64,000 nt of DNA from Armatimonadota bacterium (GTDB taxonomy: Bacteria; Armatimonadota; Fimbriimonadia; Fimbriimonadales; Fimbriimonadaceae), in contig WGMG01000011.1 in assembly GCA_016125185.1 (NCBI GenBank), positions 62,001 through 126,000 on the forward strand, read 5' to 3'. Every line of letters starts with the position of its first letter. The stretch's first letter is position 1. The notes under the pieces were generated by a model. It saw nothing but the letters and a program-made list of their open reading frames with translations, searched no databases and was not told where the DNA came from. Positions 8,397-16,825 of this stretch are shown here, piece after piece. Both the position numbers and the translations under genes were made by a program.

Positions 8397-9275
8397 ATGC
8401 AACGAAAAGCATTCACTCTTATCGAACTTCTCGTCGTCATCGCGATCATCGCGATCTTGGCGGCGATTCTCTTCCCGGTGTTCGCGCAGGCGAAAGTGGC
8501 GGCCAAGAAGACGGCCAGCCTTTCCAACCTGAAGCAATTAATGACGTCCGTATTCATTTACTCGTCGGACAACGACGACTTCATCCCGCATTCCAACGAA
8601 TACGAACCGTACATCTTTATGACGCGCTTGCTTCCGTACACCAAGAATCGTGAGATCTTCAAGATTCCCGCGAGCACGTCGCCGCAGGGCACGCTCCAAC
8701 GCAAACAGCACGACAACGGCTTTGGCGACTATATGCTCCCGCCGAGCGACGGATGCGTCGGTCTTGGGACTTCGACGGTCGGCACGGCCAAGTGGTACAA
8801 CGACATCTATCCCGCCGACGACTACAACGTCAATAAGTGCTTGTTTGGCTATCAGGGTGGGCAGTGTACGGGCGCTTACGGCTACTTCCAACCTGCGCCG
8901 AACACGGTGACGGGCTCGCCCGGTGGCGAAGGCCAGACTGGCGTGGGACCGGGCTACGGACAGACGCAATTTACGTCGGTGTCGAAGGTCGTTCTGTTCT
9001 CCGAATTCCCCGAGCATGGCAATCAATGGCCGGGTGGCGGTGGCGTTCCCTTCTGGGGCGGCAACTTCGAAGGCTACTGGAACCAAGGTAGCAATGTCGG
9101 GCACATGGATGGCCACGCGAAGTACTACAAGACCAACAAGCTTCTGCCGCCGCCGGACAACTACGGCGACACCGGCACGGGCCCTTACGGCCCTTCGTGG
9201 AACGACGGCAACCCGCGCCGAGGCACCAGCTTCCAGTGGTGGGGTACGAACTTTGCTTCGCCGGATAACCAGTAA
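8397..9275 (+). CDS. Prepilin-type protein with H-X9-DG-like C-terminus
   Basis: 292 residues. Type IV prepilin/pseudopilin leader with cleavage between the short basic peptide and [12 protein letters not shown], followed by [17 protein letters not shown]. The globular domain ends in [11 protein letters not shown], related to the prepilin-associated H-X9-DG motif (TIGR04294). It should be processed by a prepilin peptidase and held in the membrane or assembled by a type II/IV-like machine; no such machine is in the window. It is one of four such genes here, each directly after a sugar-type regulator. Substrate or assembly role unknown. Confidence 0.88.
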   Translation: MQRKAFTLIELLVVIAIIAILAAILFPVFAQAKVAAKKTASLSNLKQLMTSVFIYSSDNDDFIPHSNEYEPYIFMTRLLPYTKNREIFKIPASTSPQGTLQRKQHDNGFGDYMLPPSDGCVGLGTSTVGTAKWYNDIYPADDYNVNKCLFGYQGGQCTGAYGYFQPAPNTVTGSPGGEGQTGVGPGYGQTQFTSVSKVVLFSEFPEHGNQWPGGGGVPFWGGNFEGYWNQGSNVGHMDGHAKYYKTNKLLPPPDNYGDTGTGPYGPSWNDGNPRRGTSFQWWGTNFASPDNQ

Positions 9276-9282
9276 CGACCGA

Positions 9283-9308
9283 TCCCCCTCTGGCGAACCA
9301 GAGGGGGA
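9283..9308 (+). terminator. Strong hairpin between prepilin and lipoprotein genes
   Basis: An 11-bp perfect stem TCCCCCTCTGG / CCAGAGGGGGA with a CGAA loop, starting 7 bp after the prepilin stop. Only a short GTTTCCC follows, so it is more likely a partial terminator or mRNA stabiliser than a full stop, since a lipoprotein gene starts 10 bp later on the same strand. Confidence 0.6.
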
Positions 9309-9317
9309 GTTTCCCTC

Positions 9318-9557
9318 ATGAAAACCCGAAAGACTTCCAACACTCTTTGGCTACCCGCCGTATTACTCGTCGGTACGGTCATGACCGGTTGTAGCATTGG
9401 CAATGCGCCGCAGGCGTTGTCGCCCGAAGAGACCAGAGACGCGGTGGCGAAACTGCCACCCCAGCAACAGATCGACTACATCAACCGAAGCCCGATGTCG
9501 GCGGCGGAAAAGGAGAAGCGTATCGCAGAGATCAAGGCCAAGGCTGGGATGAACTAG
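9318..9557 (+). CDS. Small lipoprotein of the prepilin module
   Basis: 79 residues. An N-terminal signal with lipobox VMTGC (Cys about 25) predicts a lipid-anchored protein. The mature part has a charged, probably helical segment (SPEETRDAVAKLPPQQQIDY, then AAEKEKRIAEIKAKAGMN). I recognise no domain. Similar tiny lipoproteins follow prepilins at 29227 and 60119, and one is convergent at 34298. It ends 5 bp before the GH13 start, so it is in the same operon. It may assist assembly or anchoring of the neighbouring pseudopilin; this is inferred from position only. Confidence 0.75.
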   Translation: MKTRKTSNTLWLPAVLLVGTVMTGCSIGNAPQALSPEETRDAVAKLPPQQQIDYINRSPMSAAEKEKRIAEIKAKAGMN

Positions 9558-9562
9558 TCCCA

Positions 9563-10861
9563 ATGATTGGTGTTCTCACCGTACTTGCCGCGTTCACCAA
9601 GGCTCCGGTGGACGCGGACTTCTTGCCGCCTCTTTCGCAGACGGTGGTCTACGAGGCTAACCTGCGCGCCCTGGGGCCAAAGGGTGGCTTCCGCGAACTG
9701 ACGGATCGCTTGGATGGTCTGCAGAAACTTGGCATCAATGTTCTATGGTTGATGCCGATCATGCCGGTCGGGAAGGTGAAGGCGGTTCCGCCGTTGGGCT
9801 CGCCGTATGCGGTTGCCGACTATGGCAAGGTCAATCCGGAGTTTGGAACGGCCGAGGAATTTTCGCGCTTGGTGAAGGAGGCCCATCGGCGCAAGATCGC
9901 AGTGATGCTGGACTGGGTGGCGAACCATTCGGCGTGGGATAACCCGTGGCTGACGGCGCATCCCGATTGGTACACGCACGACGCCTCGGGGGCGATCACG
10001 CATCCGCCAGGGACGAATTGGATGGACGTGGCCGACCTGAACTATGATGTTGCGCCCATGCGGCTAGCGATGATCGCCGCGATGCAGTCTTGGGTGACGA
10101 CGTACGGCGTCGATGGCTTTCGGTGCGATGCGGCGGACTACGTGCCACTCGACTTTTGGAAGGAGGCGATTTCGTCGCTTCGCGCCAAGTCGGGAAAGCG
10201 CCTGCTAATGTTGGGCGAAGGCGGAAACCGTGGCCTCTACTCTTCGGGGTTCGACCTGCTTTACGGGTGGGACTTTTACGGAAAGTTGAGGTCGATTTTT
10301 GGCGGCGGTAAGGCCAATGAGTTGTCTGGAGTGACCTCGGAAGGGTTGCGCTTGGGGTTCATCACCAATCACGACGAGTCGGCGTTTCACGATCCGTACG
10401 TTCAGGTTTTTGGGGGTGAAGAAGGCTCCGAGGCGGCGTTCTTGATCACGGCGTTGTACGGCGGGGTTCCGTTGGTCTATGAGGGCCAGGAGGTCGGGTG
10501 GCCGAAGGCGATTCCGATCTTTGAACGGTCGTCGATCGACTGGAATTCGGGTTCGGCGGTGCGGGCTTGGATGACTCAGCTCTTGCAGTTGTGCCGCAAG
10601 CATGAGGCTTTTCAGACCGGAGCCGTGACGGACTTTTCGTCCGGCGATGTGGTCGCCTTTGCGCGAGTTGGCAAAGGGGAAACCGGTTTGGTGCTCGCGA
10701 ATGTGCGCAACCGTCCAATCGAGTTCGAAGTTCTAACTCAATGGCAAGGCCAATGGACCGACGGGTTTACTTCGAAGCCAACGACTCTGGGAACCTCCAT
10801 CCACTTACCGGCTTTTGGTACAAAAGTCTGCATCCGCCCCCGGGGTAACGGAATACACTGA
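9563..10861 (+). CDS. Alpha-amylase family glycosidase (GH13)
   Basis: 432 residues with a short hydrophobic leader (MIGVLTVLAAFT). GH13 regions in order: GINVLWLMPIMP; DWVANHSAWDNPW; GVDGFRCDAADY with nucleophile D about 189; LMLGEGG with acid/base E about 219; FITNHDES with D about 271. It lacks an obvious carbohydrate-binding module and has a short C-terminal beta domain. It should hydrolyse alpha-glucans or maltooligosaccharides outside the cytoplasm. It lies directly upstream of a GH31 alpha-glucosidase and downstream of the prepilin and lipoprotein; the whole run is closely spaced on one strand, suggesting joint control by the regulator at 7268. Confidence 0.9.
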   Translation: MIGVLTVLAAFTKAPVDADFLPPLSQTVVYEANLRALGPKGGFRELTDRLDGLQKLGINVLWLMPIMPVGKVKAVPPLGSPYAVADYGKVNPEFGTAEEFSRLVKEAHRRKIAVMLDWVANHSAWDNPWLTAHPDWYTHDASGAITHPPGTNWMDVADLNYDVAPMRLAMIAAMQSWVTTYGVDGFRCDAADYVPLDFWKEAISSLRAKSGKRLLMLGEGGNRGLYSSGFDLLYGWDFYGKLRSIFGGGKANELSGVTSEGLRLGFITNHDESAFHDPYVQVFGGEEGSEAAFLITALYGGVPLVYEGQEVGWPKAIPIFERSSIDWNSGSAVRAWMTQLLQLCRKHEAFQTGAVTDFSSGDVVAFARVGKGETGLVLANVRNRPIEFEVLTQWQGQWTDGFTSKPTTLGTSIHLPAFGTKVCIRPRGNGIH

Positions 10862-10885
10862 TTGAGTCCGCTCGAAGCGCCCATC

Positions 10886-13237
10886 ATGACTGAATCTCGA
10901 TATTTTACGAAGCTCCAACGCGTGACCGGATGGGAGAAAACGGCGACCGGGATTGTGGCCGAAGTCGATGAGGCGCGGCTGGCGATCGACCTTCTTCGAC
11001 CGGATACTTTTCGGTTCGAGATCACGCCTGCCCACGGTGGGGTGGATGCGCCCCAGTACGCGGTCTGCGCCGATGTGGCGTCGATGCGAACGCCGTTTTC
11101 GGTGAAGGAAAAGAAGGGGCGAGTTGAACTGGCGACAGACCAGGTTCGAGTGACGGTCCACCTGGACCCGTTTCGGCTGGAAGCCCATCGGGCGGATGGA
11201 AGCGCAATCTTCGAGACTTCGGAAGACGGAAACTTGGGGTCGTACGCTCAACTCAACGACTCGTTCATCGTGACGCGAATGCGAGGCGAAGACGATGTGA
11301 TCCTCGGGTTGGGCGAGAAGACGGGTCGGCTCAACCGGGCGGGGCGGCACATGACGCTTTGGAACGTCGATGTTTTGAACCCGTCGGCAAGGCGCGAAAT
11401 CGGTGCCTGCGATTGCGCGGGCGGGCCGAGCAACGATCCGCGGAGTACGGAATACGACCCCTACTACATCTCGATTCCGTTCTACCAAACCGTGGACGAG
11501 AAGGGGAATGCGGCAGGCTTTTTCGTCGATAACCTGTGCCGCGCCGAATACGATTTTGCGACCGAAGACGAGACTCGCATCCTGTTTTACGGTGGCCGGT
11601 ATGTGGAGTATTTCTTCGCTGGCCCTCGGTTGGAGAACGTTCTGGAGGCGTACACGGCGCTGACGGGCCGGATGGGAACGCCGCCGCTTTGGTCGCTGGG
11701 GTACCACCACTGCCGGTGGCATCCGTACAGCCAGGAGGACGTGCTCAAGCACGCGAAGACGTACCGAAAGAAGGGCATTCCGTGTGATTCGATTTGGCTC
11801 GATATCGACCATATGAACGGGTACCGGGTGTTTACGTGGAACCCGAAACTGTTACCCGAGCCGGCCAAGATGCTGTCGTCGCTGACGAAATTGGGCTTTC
11901 GGTCGGTGACGATCATTGACCCGGGGGTGAAGGTGGAGCCGGGGTACTCGGTGTACGATTCGGGCTTGGCCAAGAATGCCTTTTGCCGAACCGAAGGCGG
12001 GGCGGTGTATCAGGGGCAGGTTTGGCCGGGTAAGACGGCTTTTCCCGACTTCGCTTCGGCGGTCGCTCGCGAATGGTGGGGTGAGCTCAACGCGAAGCAT
12101 ATTCAGTTCGGTTTGGCGGGGATTTGGAACGACATGAACGAGCCCGCCACCGGTGATATTCCCGCGTCAGCGATGCGGTTCGATGGCGGTAAATATAGCC
12201 ACGGCATGTACCACAACGGCTACGCAATGCTGATGGCGATGGGCACGGCGGAGGGGCTGAAGAAAGCGTTGCCGAACCAGCGTCCGTTCGTGCTGAGCCG
12301 CGCCGGTTCGGCGGGAATCCAGCGGTACGCGGCGAACTGGCTGGGCGACAATATGTCGCGATGGGAGCATTTGGCGATGAGCCTGCCGATGTCGCTTGGT
12401 CTTGGCCTCTCGGGTCAGCCGTTCATCGGGGCGGATATTGGCGGATTTGGCGAGAATTCGTCGCCGGAATTGTTGGTGCGATGGATGCAGGTGGCGACGC
12501 TGACGCCTTTCTGCCGGAACCACAACGACGCGGGAAATGTGGACCAGTACCCGTGGAGCTTTGGGGCGAAAACAGAGGCGGCGTGTCATGCGGCGATCGA
12601 CTTGCGATACCGGCTGATGCCTTATCTGTACACGACTTTTGTGGAGTCGGCGACGACGGGACTTCCGATCATGCGGCCCCTGCTGATGGAGGATTTGAGC
12701 CTGAGCGAGGTGGACGACGAGTACCTGTTTGGGTCGTCGCTACTGATCGCACCGGTCCTGGCGCCGAAGGTGCGGGCGCGATCGGTGGCGTTGCCATCGG
12801 GCGAGTGGATCGATTGGTGGACCGGTGCGCGGTGCGAAGGGACGGTTTGGAGCCAGGCTCCACTGGACCGGATTCCGCTGTTCGCGCGAGCGGGGTCGGT
12901 GGTGCCGATGTGGACCGAGGCTCCGCCCTCGACGATGGGCTACCACCCCGAGGTTGTGGAACTTCGAGTGTTCGTACCGTCGGTGGATGGCGAGTGGGGC
13001 TCGATGTTAGTGGAGGACGATGGAGAATCGTTCGCGTTCGAGCGAGGCGAGCGGCTGACGACGACGATTCGGGTTGTTCGGAAAGGGAAGAAACTTTCGG
13101 TGGTGGGTTCGACGGTAGGTGTGGTTTACGCGGGATTTGCGCGCAAGGCGTTTCGGCTGGTGTTTCGAGGAGCCGACCTCGCGGATGTGGTGGTCGAAGC
13201 TGGCGTTGATGGATTCGAGTGGTCGGGCACGGTCTAG
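10886..13237 (+). CDS. Alpha-glucosidase family GH31
   Basis: 783 residues from the ATG at 10886; a TTG eight codons upstream would abut the GH13 stop. An N-terminal beta-sandwich (GLGEKTGRLNRAGRHMTLWN) precedes the barrel with IWLDIDHMNGYRVFTWN, the GH31 signature GIWNDMNEPA (nucleophile D about 416), acid/base region RAGSAGIQRYAANWLGDN (D in GDN) and FIGADIGGFGENSSPELLVRW. The C-terminal beta domains follow. No signal peptide, so it is probably cytoplasmic, cleaving alpha-glucosides taken up after GH13 action. Alpha-xylosidase or other GH31 specificities cannot be excluded, but the WNDMNEPA form is common in alpha-glucosidases. Confidence 0.93.
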   Translation: MTESRYFTKLQRVTGWEKTATGIVAEVDEARLAIDLLRPDTFRFEITPAHGGVDAPQYAVCADVASMRTPFSVKEKKGRVELATDQVRVTVHLDPFRLEAHRADGSAIFETSEDGNLGSYAQLNDSFIVTRMRGEDDVILGLGEKTGRLNRAGRHMTLWNVDVLNPSARREIGACDCAGGPSNDPRSTEYDPYYISIPFYQTVDEKGNAAGFFVDNLCRAEYDFATEDETRILFYGGRYVEYFFAGPRLENVLEAYTALTGRMGTPPLWSLGYHHCRWHPYSQEDVLKHAKTYRKKGIPCDSIWLDIDHMNGYRVFTWNPKLLPEPAKMLSSLTKLGFRSVTIIDPGVKVEPGYSVYDSGLAKNAFCRTEGGAVYQGQVWPGKTAFPDFASAVAREWWGELNAKHIQFGLAGIWNDMNEPATGDIPASAMRFDGGKYSHGMYHNGYAMLMAMGTAEGLKKALPNQRPFVLSRAGSAGIQRYAANWLGDNMSRWEHLAMSLPMSLGLGLSGQPFIGADIGGFGENSSPELLVRWMQVATLTPFCRNHNDAGNVDQYPWSFGAKTEAACHAAIDLRYRLMPYLYTTFVESATTGLPIMRPLLMEDLSLSEVDDEYLFGSSLLIAPVLAPKVRARSVALPSGEWIDWWTGARCEGTVWSQAPLDRIPLFARAGSVVPMWTEAPPSTMGYHPEVVELRVFVPSVDGEWGSMLVEDDGESFAFERGERLTTTIRVVRKGKKLSVVGSTVGVVYAGFARKAFRLVFRGADLADVVVEAGVDGFEWSGTV

Positions 13238-13263
13238 GTTTGCTGACTCTGGTGCTCAGCGCA

Positions 13264-13674
13264 TTAGTCGGCGATGGGGACACTTATTTGCCTGATCTCG
13301 GTGAGGAACTCGTCGCCTCTTTGTTGGAAGAGCAGGTCGTAGGATTCACCCTGGTTCGTGAGCACCTGGTAGACGGCCGATGGATAGCCGTGAAAGACGT
13401 TCTGCCTTCCTGAGAGGGTCTTCTTTTTGACGTAAGCGATGTCGGCAAAAGGAATGGTGACCTTTTCGGACGGTTCGAAGATCGCGAAGATGGTGTCGGT
13501 GAACGAGTATGAGTAGTGGATCAGTTCCTTCTCGGTCACGATGAGTGTTCCGGGGCGGGAGCGGAGCGTGAGTCCCAGGTAGCAGGTATCGAGCACAAAT
13601 TTGGCGTCATCGACCGGGAGGGACTTCGCCTCGCAGAACTTCTTCCACTTCTTATCAGTGATGACTTTGAACAT
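13264..13674 (-). CDS. Small PH/GRAM-like domain protein (YcxB-like)
   Basis: 136 residues, soluble. A run of beta strands (GTLIVTEKELIHYSYSFTD, KVTIPFADIAYVKKKTL, AVYQVLTNQGESYDLLFQQ) and a C-terminal helix (GDEFLTEIRQI) resemble the bacterial PH-like/GRAM fold used by YcxB-type proteins. Function unknown. The start overlaps the end of the upstream GNAT gene by 20 bp, making it the last member of a cupin-GNAT-PH-like operon. Fold assignment is by eye only. Confidence 0.6.
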   Translation of the reverse strand: MFKVITDKKWKKFCEAKSLPVDDAKFVLDTCYLGLTLRSRPGTLIVTEKELIHYSYSFTDTIFAIFEPSEKVTIPFADIAYVKKKTLSGRQNVFHGYPSAVYQVLTNQGESYDLLFQQRGDEFLTEIRQISVPIAD

Positions 13675-14209
13675 CGGGTGCGTCGCTCGTGCCGGACAGC
13701 TCGAACCAGTATCGACGCACGGGGATGGGCCAATGTTCGGACAAGAACTCCATTTCTAGGACGCCGCCGCACCGCTCGATCGTGCGGCAAGAGCGAGTGT
13801 TTTCGGCGTCGGCGCAGACCATGACCCGGTCGAGACCGACTCGGCGGGCCTCGTCCAGACCCGCAGAAAGGGCGGCAATCGAATACCGCTTGCCTCGCTG
13901 AGAAGGGGCGACATCGTAGCCGATATGGCCGCCAACCGAGTTCAGAAACGGTGTGTCGATGGTGTACCGAGTGCGGACCACGGCGACGATCTCGCCGGCG
14001 CTATCAAGAAGCCACCGGTGAGACCCGGCCACGATGCCGGGCAGGAGGTTGAATCCGGTTTCTTCGTCCTCCAGCGAGCGGAGGTACTTTTCGAAATTGG
14101 TCGCCGCCAGGGCGTAACCGCCCACGTTGTCGGGGTCGTTCATCAGGTAGTCGTCCAGCATCCGCAGGAAGGCTTGGCGATACACGATGTCCGGCTTAAC
14201 AACCTTCAT
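13655..14209 (-). CDS. GNAT-family N-acetyltransferase
   Basis: 184 residues from the ATG at 14209, which overlaps the upstream cupin stop as ATGA; a longer frame reaching 14380 runs antisense-like through the cupin gene and is Arg/Pro-rich, so I reject it. Acetyl-CoA binding is shown by YDVAPSQRGKRYSIAALSAGL (the motif A Q-R-G-K-R loop) and the DRVMVCADAENTRSCRTIERCGG motif typical of ribosomal-protein-type or small-molecule acetyltransferases. Cytoplasmic. Substrate unknown. Translational coupling to the cupin gene (ATGA) and to the PH-like gene downstream indicates one mRNA. Confidence 0.85.
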   Translation of the reverse strand: MKVVKPDIVYRQAFLRMLDDYLMNDPDNVGGYALAATNFEKYLRSLEDEETGFNLLPGIVAGSHRWLLDSAGEIVAVVRTRYTIDTPFLNSVGGHIGYDVAPSQRGKRYSIAALSAGLDEARRVGLDRVMVCADAENTRSCRTIERCGGVLEMEFLSEHWPIPVRRYWFELSGTSDAPDVQSHH

Positions 14210-14556
14210 GACTTGAGTTCGGTGGCGACGACGTGCAGCGGAGCGTCGCCGATATTGTGTACGTAGTGCGGGCCAAGGGGTGGGGACCAGGCTGTCGAGC
14301 CGTTGGCGGGCGTCGTGTTTGCGGTGCGGGAATCGAAGAGTTGATTGCCTTGATCGTCGTAGCGGATGAACGCGGTCCAACTGACGATGTAGAGCGCCCC
14401 GGGCCAGCAGTGGGTGTGAACGGCGGTCTTCTCGCCGGGCGGGATGAAGGTCTCGACGACGCGGACGCGATCATTCTCCAGAAGCAGGCGATGATGCTCG
14501 GGAGCGGCGAGCAAGGCGTCGAGCGACTCCGGCCAGGTAGAAGGATCATCCGTCAC
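14206..14556 (-). CDS. Single-domain cupin protein
   Basis: 116 residues. A cupin core: VVETFIPPGEKTAVHTHCWPGALYIV carries the G-(x)-H-x-H motif 1, and PLGPHYVHNIGDAPLHVVATEL carries motif 2 with its histidine. Small cupins of this type bind a divalent metal and can be dioxygenases, isomerases or binding proteins; which one is not visible here. First gene of the cupin-GNAT-PH-like unit; its start is 44 bp from the divergent M42 peptidase start. Confidence 0.8.
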   Translation of the reverse strand: MTDDPSTWPESLDALLAAPEHHRLLLENDRVRVVETFIPPGEKTAVHTHCWPGALYIVSWTAFIRYDDQGNQLFDSRTANTTPANGSTAWSPPLGPHYVHNIGDAPLHVVATELKS

Positions 14557-14600
14557 AGTGATCGAATGCTACCCTCAATCGTTCGGATACACTGGCAATC

Positions 14601-15629
14601 GTGGATTCTCTCGAGCTATTGCAGGAACTCGTCTCGTTGCCCGGACCGGCGGGACAGGAGGACCAGGTTCGCGAAGCGCTGATTCAGCACCTGGTGAAGC
14701 TCGGGATCACCAGTCAGGTCGATCCGAAGGGGAACCTGATCGTGCGGCTGGGCAAGGGTGAGAAGGCGAAGGTGGTCGTTACCGCCCACATGGATGAGAT
14801 CGCGCTGTATGTGAAGCAGATCCTGCCGGACGGAAGCCTTAAGGTCGCTTCGTTGGGGGGCATTTTCCCGTGGAAGCTTGGCGAAGGTCCGGTGACAATT
14901 CTGGCGTCCGGAACGCCGTTGGAGGCGGTGCTGGGGTTCGGCTCAATTCATACCGAGAGCAACCTAAGCGCGGCGAAACGCGCCAAAACCGACGCAGTAA
15001 CCTGGGACATGGCGACGGTGATGACCGGGCTGACGCCGGAGTCGCTCAAGAAGAAGGGGGTCCGTTTGGGAACGCGGGTGGTGGTGTCGCCGAGCCGACG
15101 AACGTTGACCCGATTCGAGAATTTTGTGGCGGGATACTTCCTCGATGATCGAGCCGATTTGGTTTCTTGGCTGTTGGCCCTGGCCGAGATGAAGGATGAG
15201 CCGTTGGACGTCGCGTTTGTCGCGACGACCTCCGAAGAAGTCGGCGGGGAAGGGGCGCAGTACTACTTGGCCCACGAGCAACCCGACTTCTGCGTCGCGC
15301 TGGAATTGGGGCCGCAGGTGCCGGATGCGCCGGTGGCGATTTCGGCAAGGCCGACGGTCTGGGTCATGGACGGCTATGCGGCGATGCCTCCGTTCTTGGG
15401 CGAGACGCTGGACCGCGTGAGCGAGCAGACCGGAATTGGATTGCAGTATCAGGCTCTGTCGCGTGGCGGAAGCGACGCCTCCTGCTCGGCGGCGCGAGGA
15501 CTTTGCGCCCATCCGATTACGCTCGGTTTGCCGATGGAAAACAGCCACGGTTACGAAGTGATCCACACGGAATCGATGAACGCGCTGGCGGAACTGACGG
15601 TGGCCGTCGTTCGCGACCTATTCAAATAG
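14601..15629 (+). CDS. M42-family metallo-aminopeptidase (or cellulase-M-like)
   Basis: 342 residues from a GTG; the gene begins exactly with the DSLELLQELVSLPGPAGQED block of the family. Metal and catalytic residues: H63 in VTAHMDE, D182/D183 in FLDDRAD, E212/E213 in ATTSEEVGGEG, the acidic ALELGP at about 235 and H in NSHGYEVIH near the end. The PDZ-like insertion (about 70-165) is present. A cytoplasmic di-zinc aminopeptidase that removes N-terminal residues from short peptides. Divergent from the cupin operon. Confidence 0.92.
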   Translation: MDSLELLQELVSLPGPAGQEDQVREALIQHLVKLGITSQVDPKGNLIVRLGKGEKAKVVVTAHMDEIALYVKQILPDGSLKVASLGGIFPWKLGEGPVTILASGTPLEAVLGFGSIHTESNLSAAKRAKTDAVTWDMATVMTGLTPESLKKKGVRLGTRVVVSPSRRTLTRFENFVAGYFLDDRADLVSWLLALAEMKDEPLDVAFVATTSEEVGGEGAQYYLAHEQPDFCVALELGPQVPDAPVAISARPTVWVMDGYAAMPPFLGETLDRVSEQTGIGLQYQALSRGGSDASCSAARGLCAHPITLGLPMENSHGYEVIHTESMNALAELTVAVVRDLFK

Positions 15630-15635
15630 TGAAAT

Positions 15636-15659
15636 GTCCGGGCGTGTTTCAGCCCGGAC
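15636..15659. terminator. Hairpin between convergent genes
   Basis: GTCCGGGC / GCCCGGAC with an 8-base loop, 7 bp after the M42 stop and 20 bp before the end of the convergent lipoprotein gene. GAAAT before and ATTTC after the stem can extend pairing. It probably serves as a terminator for both strands. Confidence 0.65.
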
Positions 15660-15678
15660 CAATTTCAGAGATAAGTCT

Positions 15679-16728
15679 TTAGTTACGGGTGACCGGCGTG
15701 AGGATGCAAGCGACTGCAGTGCCGTTTTTGATGCCATAGCCGACAATTGTGCCATTGCTGCTGATTCCATAGGCCCTAGAAAAGACAAAGTTCGGTTCGG
15801 AGATGCGGGTATTGAGATCGACATATCCCGAGGCTTGAGACCAGGCAAAGGCATGGTAAGTCTGAATATTGCCATCGAATATGTTATCGGAGCCCGCTGC
15901 AATTCCGCCTGAACTAATGGACCCCAAGGTGGCATAGGTGGATGTACTGTCAGCATAGTTGGTAAGGCCGCTGCCGTTGCTGATAAAGCTGACCCAGTTT
16001 GCGCCGACCTTTTGGTTGCCGATGATGGTGCCGTCGTTTCCAATCGATCGTGCGCTAATATTCGATTGGCCCGACAACACCGTCGACCAGGTTTTCGCAA
16101 TCGGGTCATAAGCCTTGAACTCAGAATTGGACCAACCGAGAATCCATCCTGAAGGACTAACGGAGGAAATGCCAAAGTTTTCGTTGCCATCGACCGTGAT
16201 CGGAGTCGATGTGTTGCCCTGGGTACGGTACGAGCGATACGATCCGTCGTCGAGCCTTGCAGTTCGGTAAATGGCACCCGAGGAGTCGGCGCTGCCGCTG
16301 TATCCGTCCACCTCGTGATCGCCGTAGGGAAAGATGGTGGCGCTGTTTCCGGCGATCATGCATGCCGCCTGGGCCGTCGGCGTATCGGCTGTTGCTGCGA
16401 TCACGCCGGAGTCGCTGACGTTGTTGGGATGGATATATTGGTCAGCCGGTGAGACAACCTGTATGCCGCCGTTGACGTATCGAAAGACCATTCGATAAGT
16501 GCCATCGGTATATGAACCGACGATCTGCTTTCCGTCAGGACTGATGGCATCGAACTCCATACCGAATTGGCCGGTCGGAGCCCCGAGAGTCGTGACGGTG
16601 TAGGCCGTAGCGAGGTCGGTGGCGATCACGACCGGAGCGGCAGCGCCTCCACCGCCGCAGCCTGTGAGGGAGCTGATGGCGACGAGCGAAAGGGACATCA
16701 CGGCGAGATTTCTGAAACTGGTTTTCAT
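15679..16728 (-). CDS. Lipoprotein with HAF-type beta-propeller repeats
   Basis: 349 residues from the ATG at 16728, which gives a signal peptide with lipobox ISSLTGC and a GGGG linker; the longer frame to 16791 adds a basic, non-signal extension. The mature protein contains repeated blocks ending in G-x-I-V-G / I-x-G plus aromatic strands (ISPDGKQIVGSYTD, VSPSGWILGWSN, IGNDGTIIGNQ, GIAAGSDN, ISSNGTIVGYG), the pattern of extracellular HAF repeats (TIGR02913). Probably a surface-exposed propeller of unknown ligand. Divergent from the zinc alcohol dehydrogenase. Confidence 0.8.
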   Translation of the reverse strand: MKTSFRNLAVMSLSLVAISSLTGCGGGGAAAPVVIATDLATAYTVTTLGAPTGQFGMEFDAISPDGKQIVGSYTDGTYRMVFRYVNGGIQVVSPADQYIHPNNVSDSGVIAATADTPTAQAACMIAGNSATIFPYGDHEVDGYSGSADSSGAIYRTARLDDGSYRSYRTQGNTSTPITVDGNENFGISSVSPSGWILGWSNSEFKAYDPIAKTWSTVLSGQSNISARSIGNDGTIIGNQKVGANWVSFISNGSGLTNYADSTSTYATLGSISSGGIAAGSDNIFDGNIQTYHAFAWSQASGYVDLNTRISEPNFVFSRAYGISSNGTIVGYGIKNGTAVACILTPVTRN

Positions 16729-16825
16729 GTCATCCATGATCCGGGTCAAGCGTGACAGGAGCCGCGACCGAGCGTTACAAAAGCGTGACAAATGCTTGTC
16801 ACAGTCATCATGCTAAGATTTGCTT

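Noticed and set aside
14210-14380. N-terminal extension of the GNAT protein
   Set aside because: The extension reads through the cupin gene in another frame and is Arg-rich; ATG 14209 gives the normal family start with ATGA coupling.
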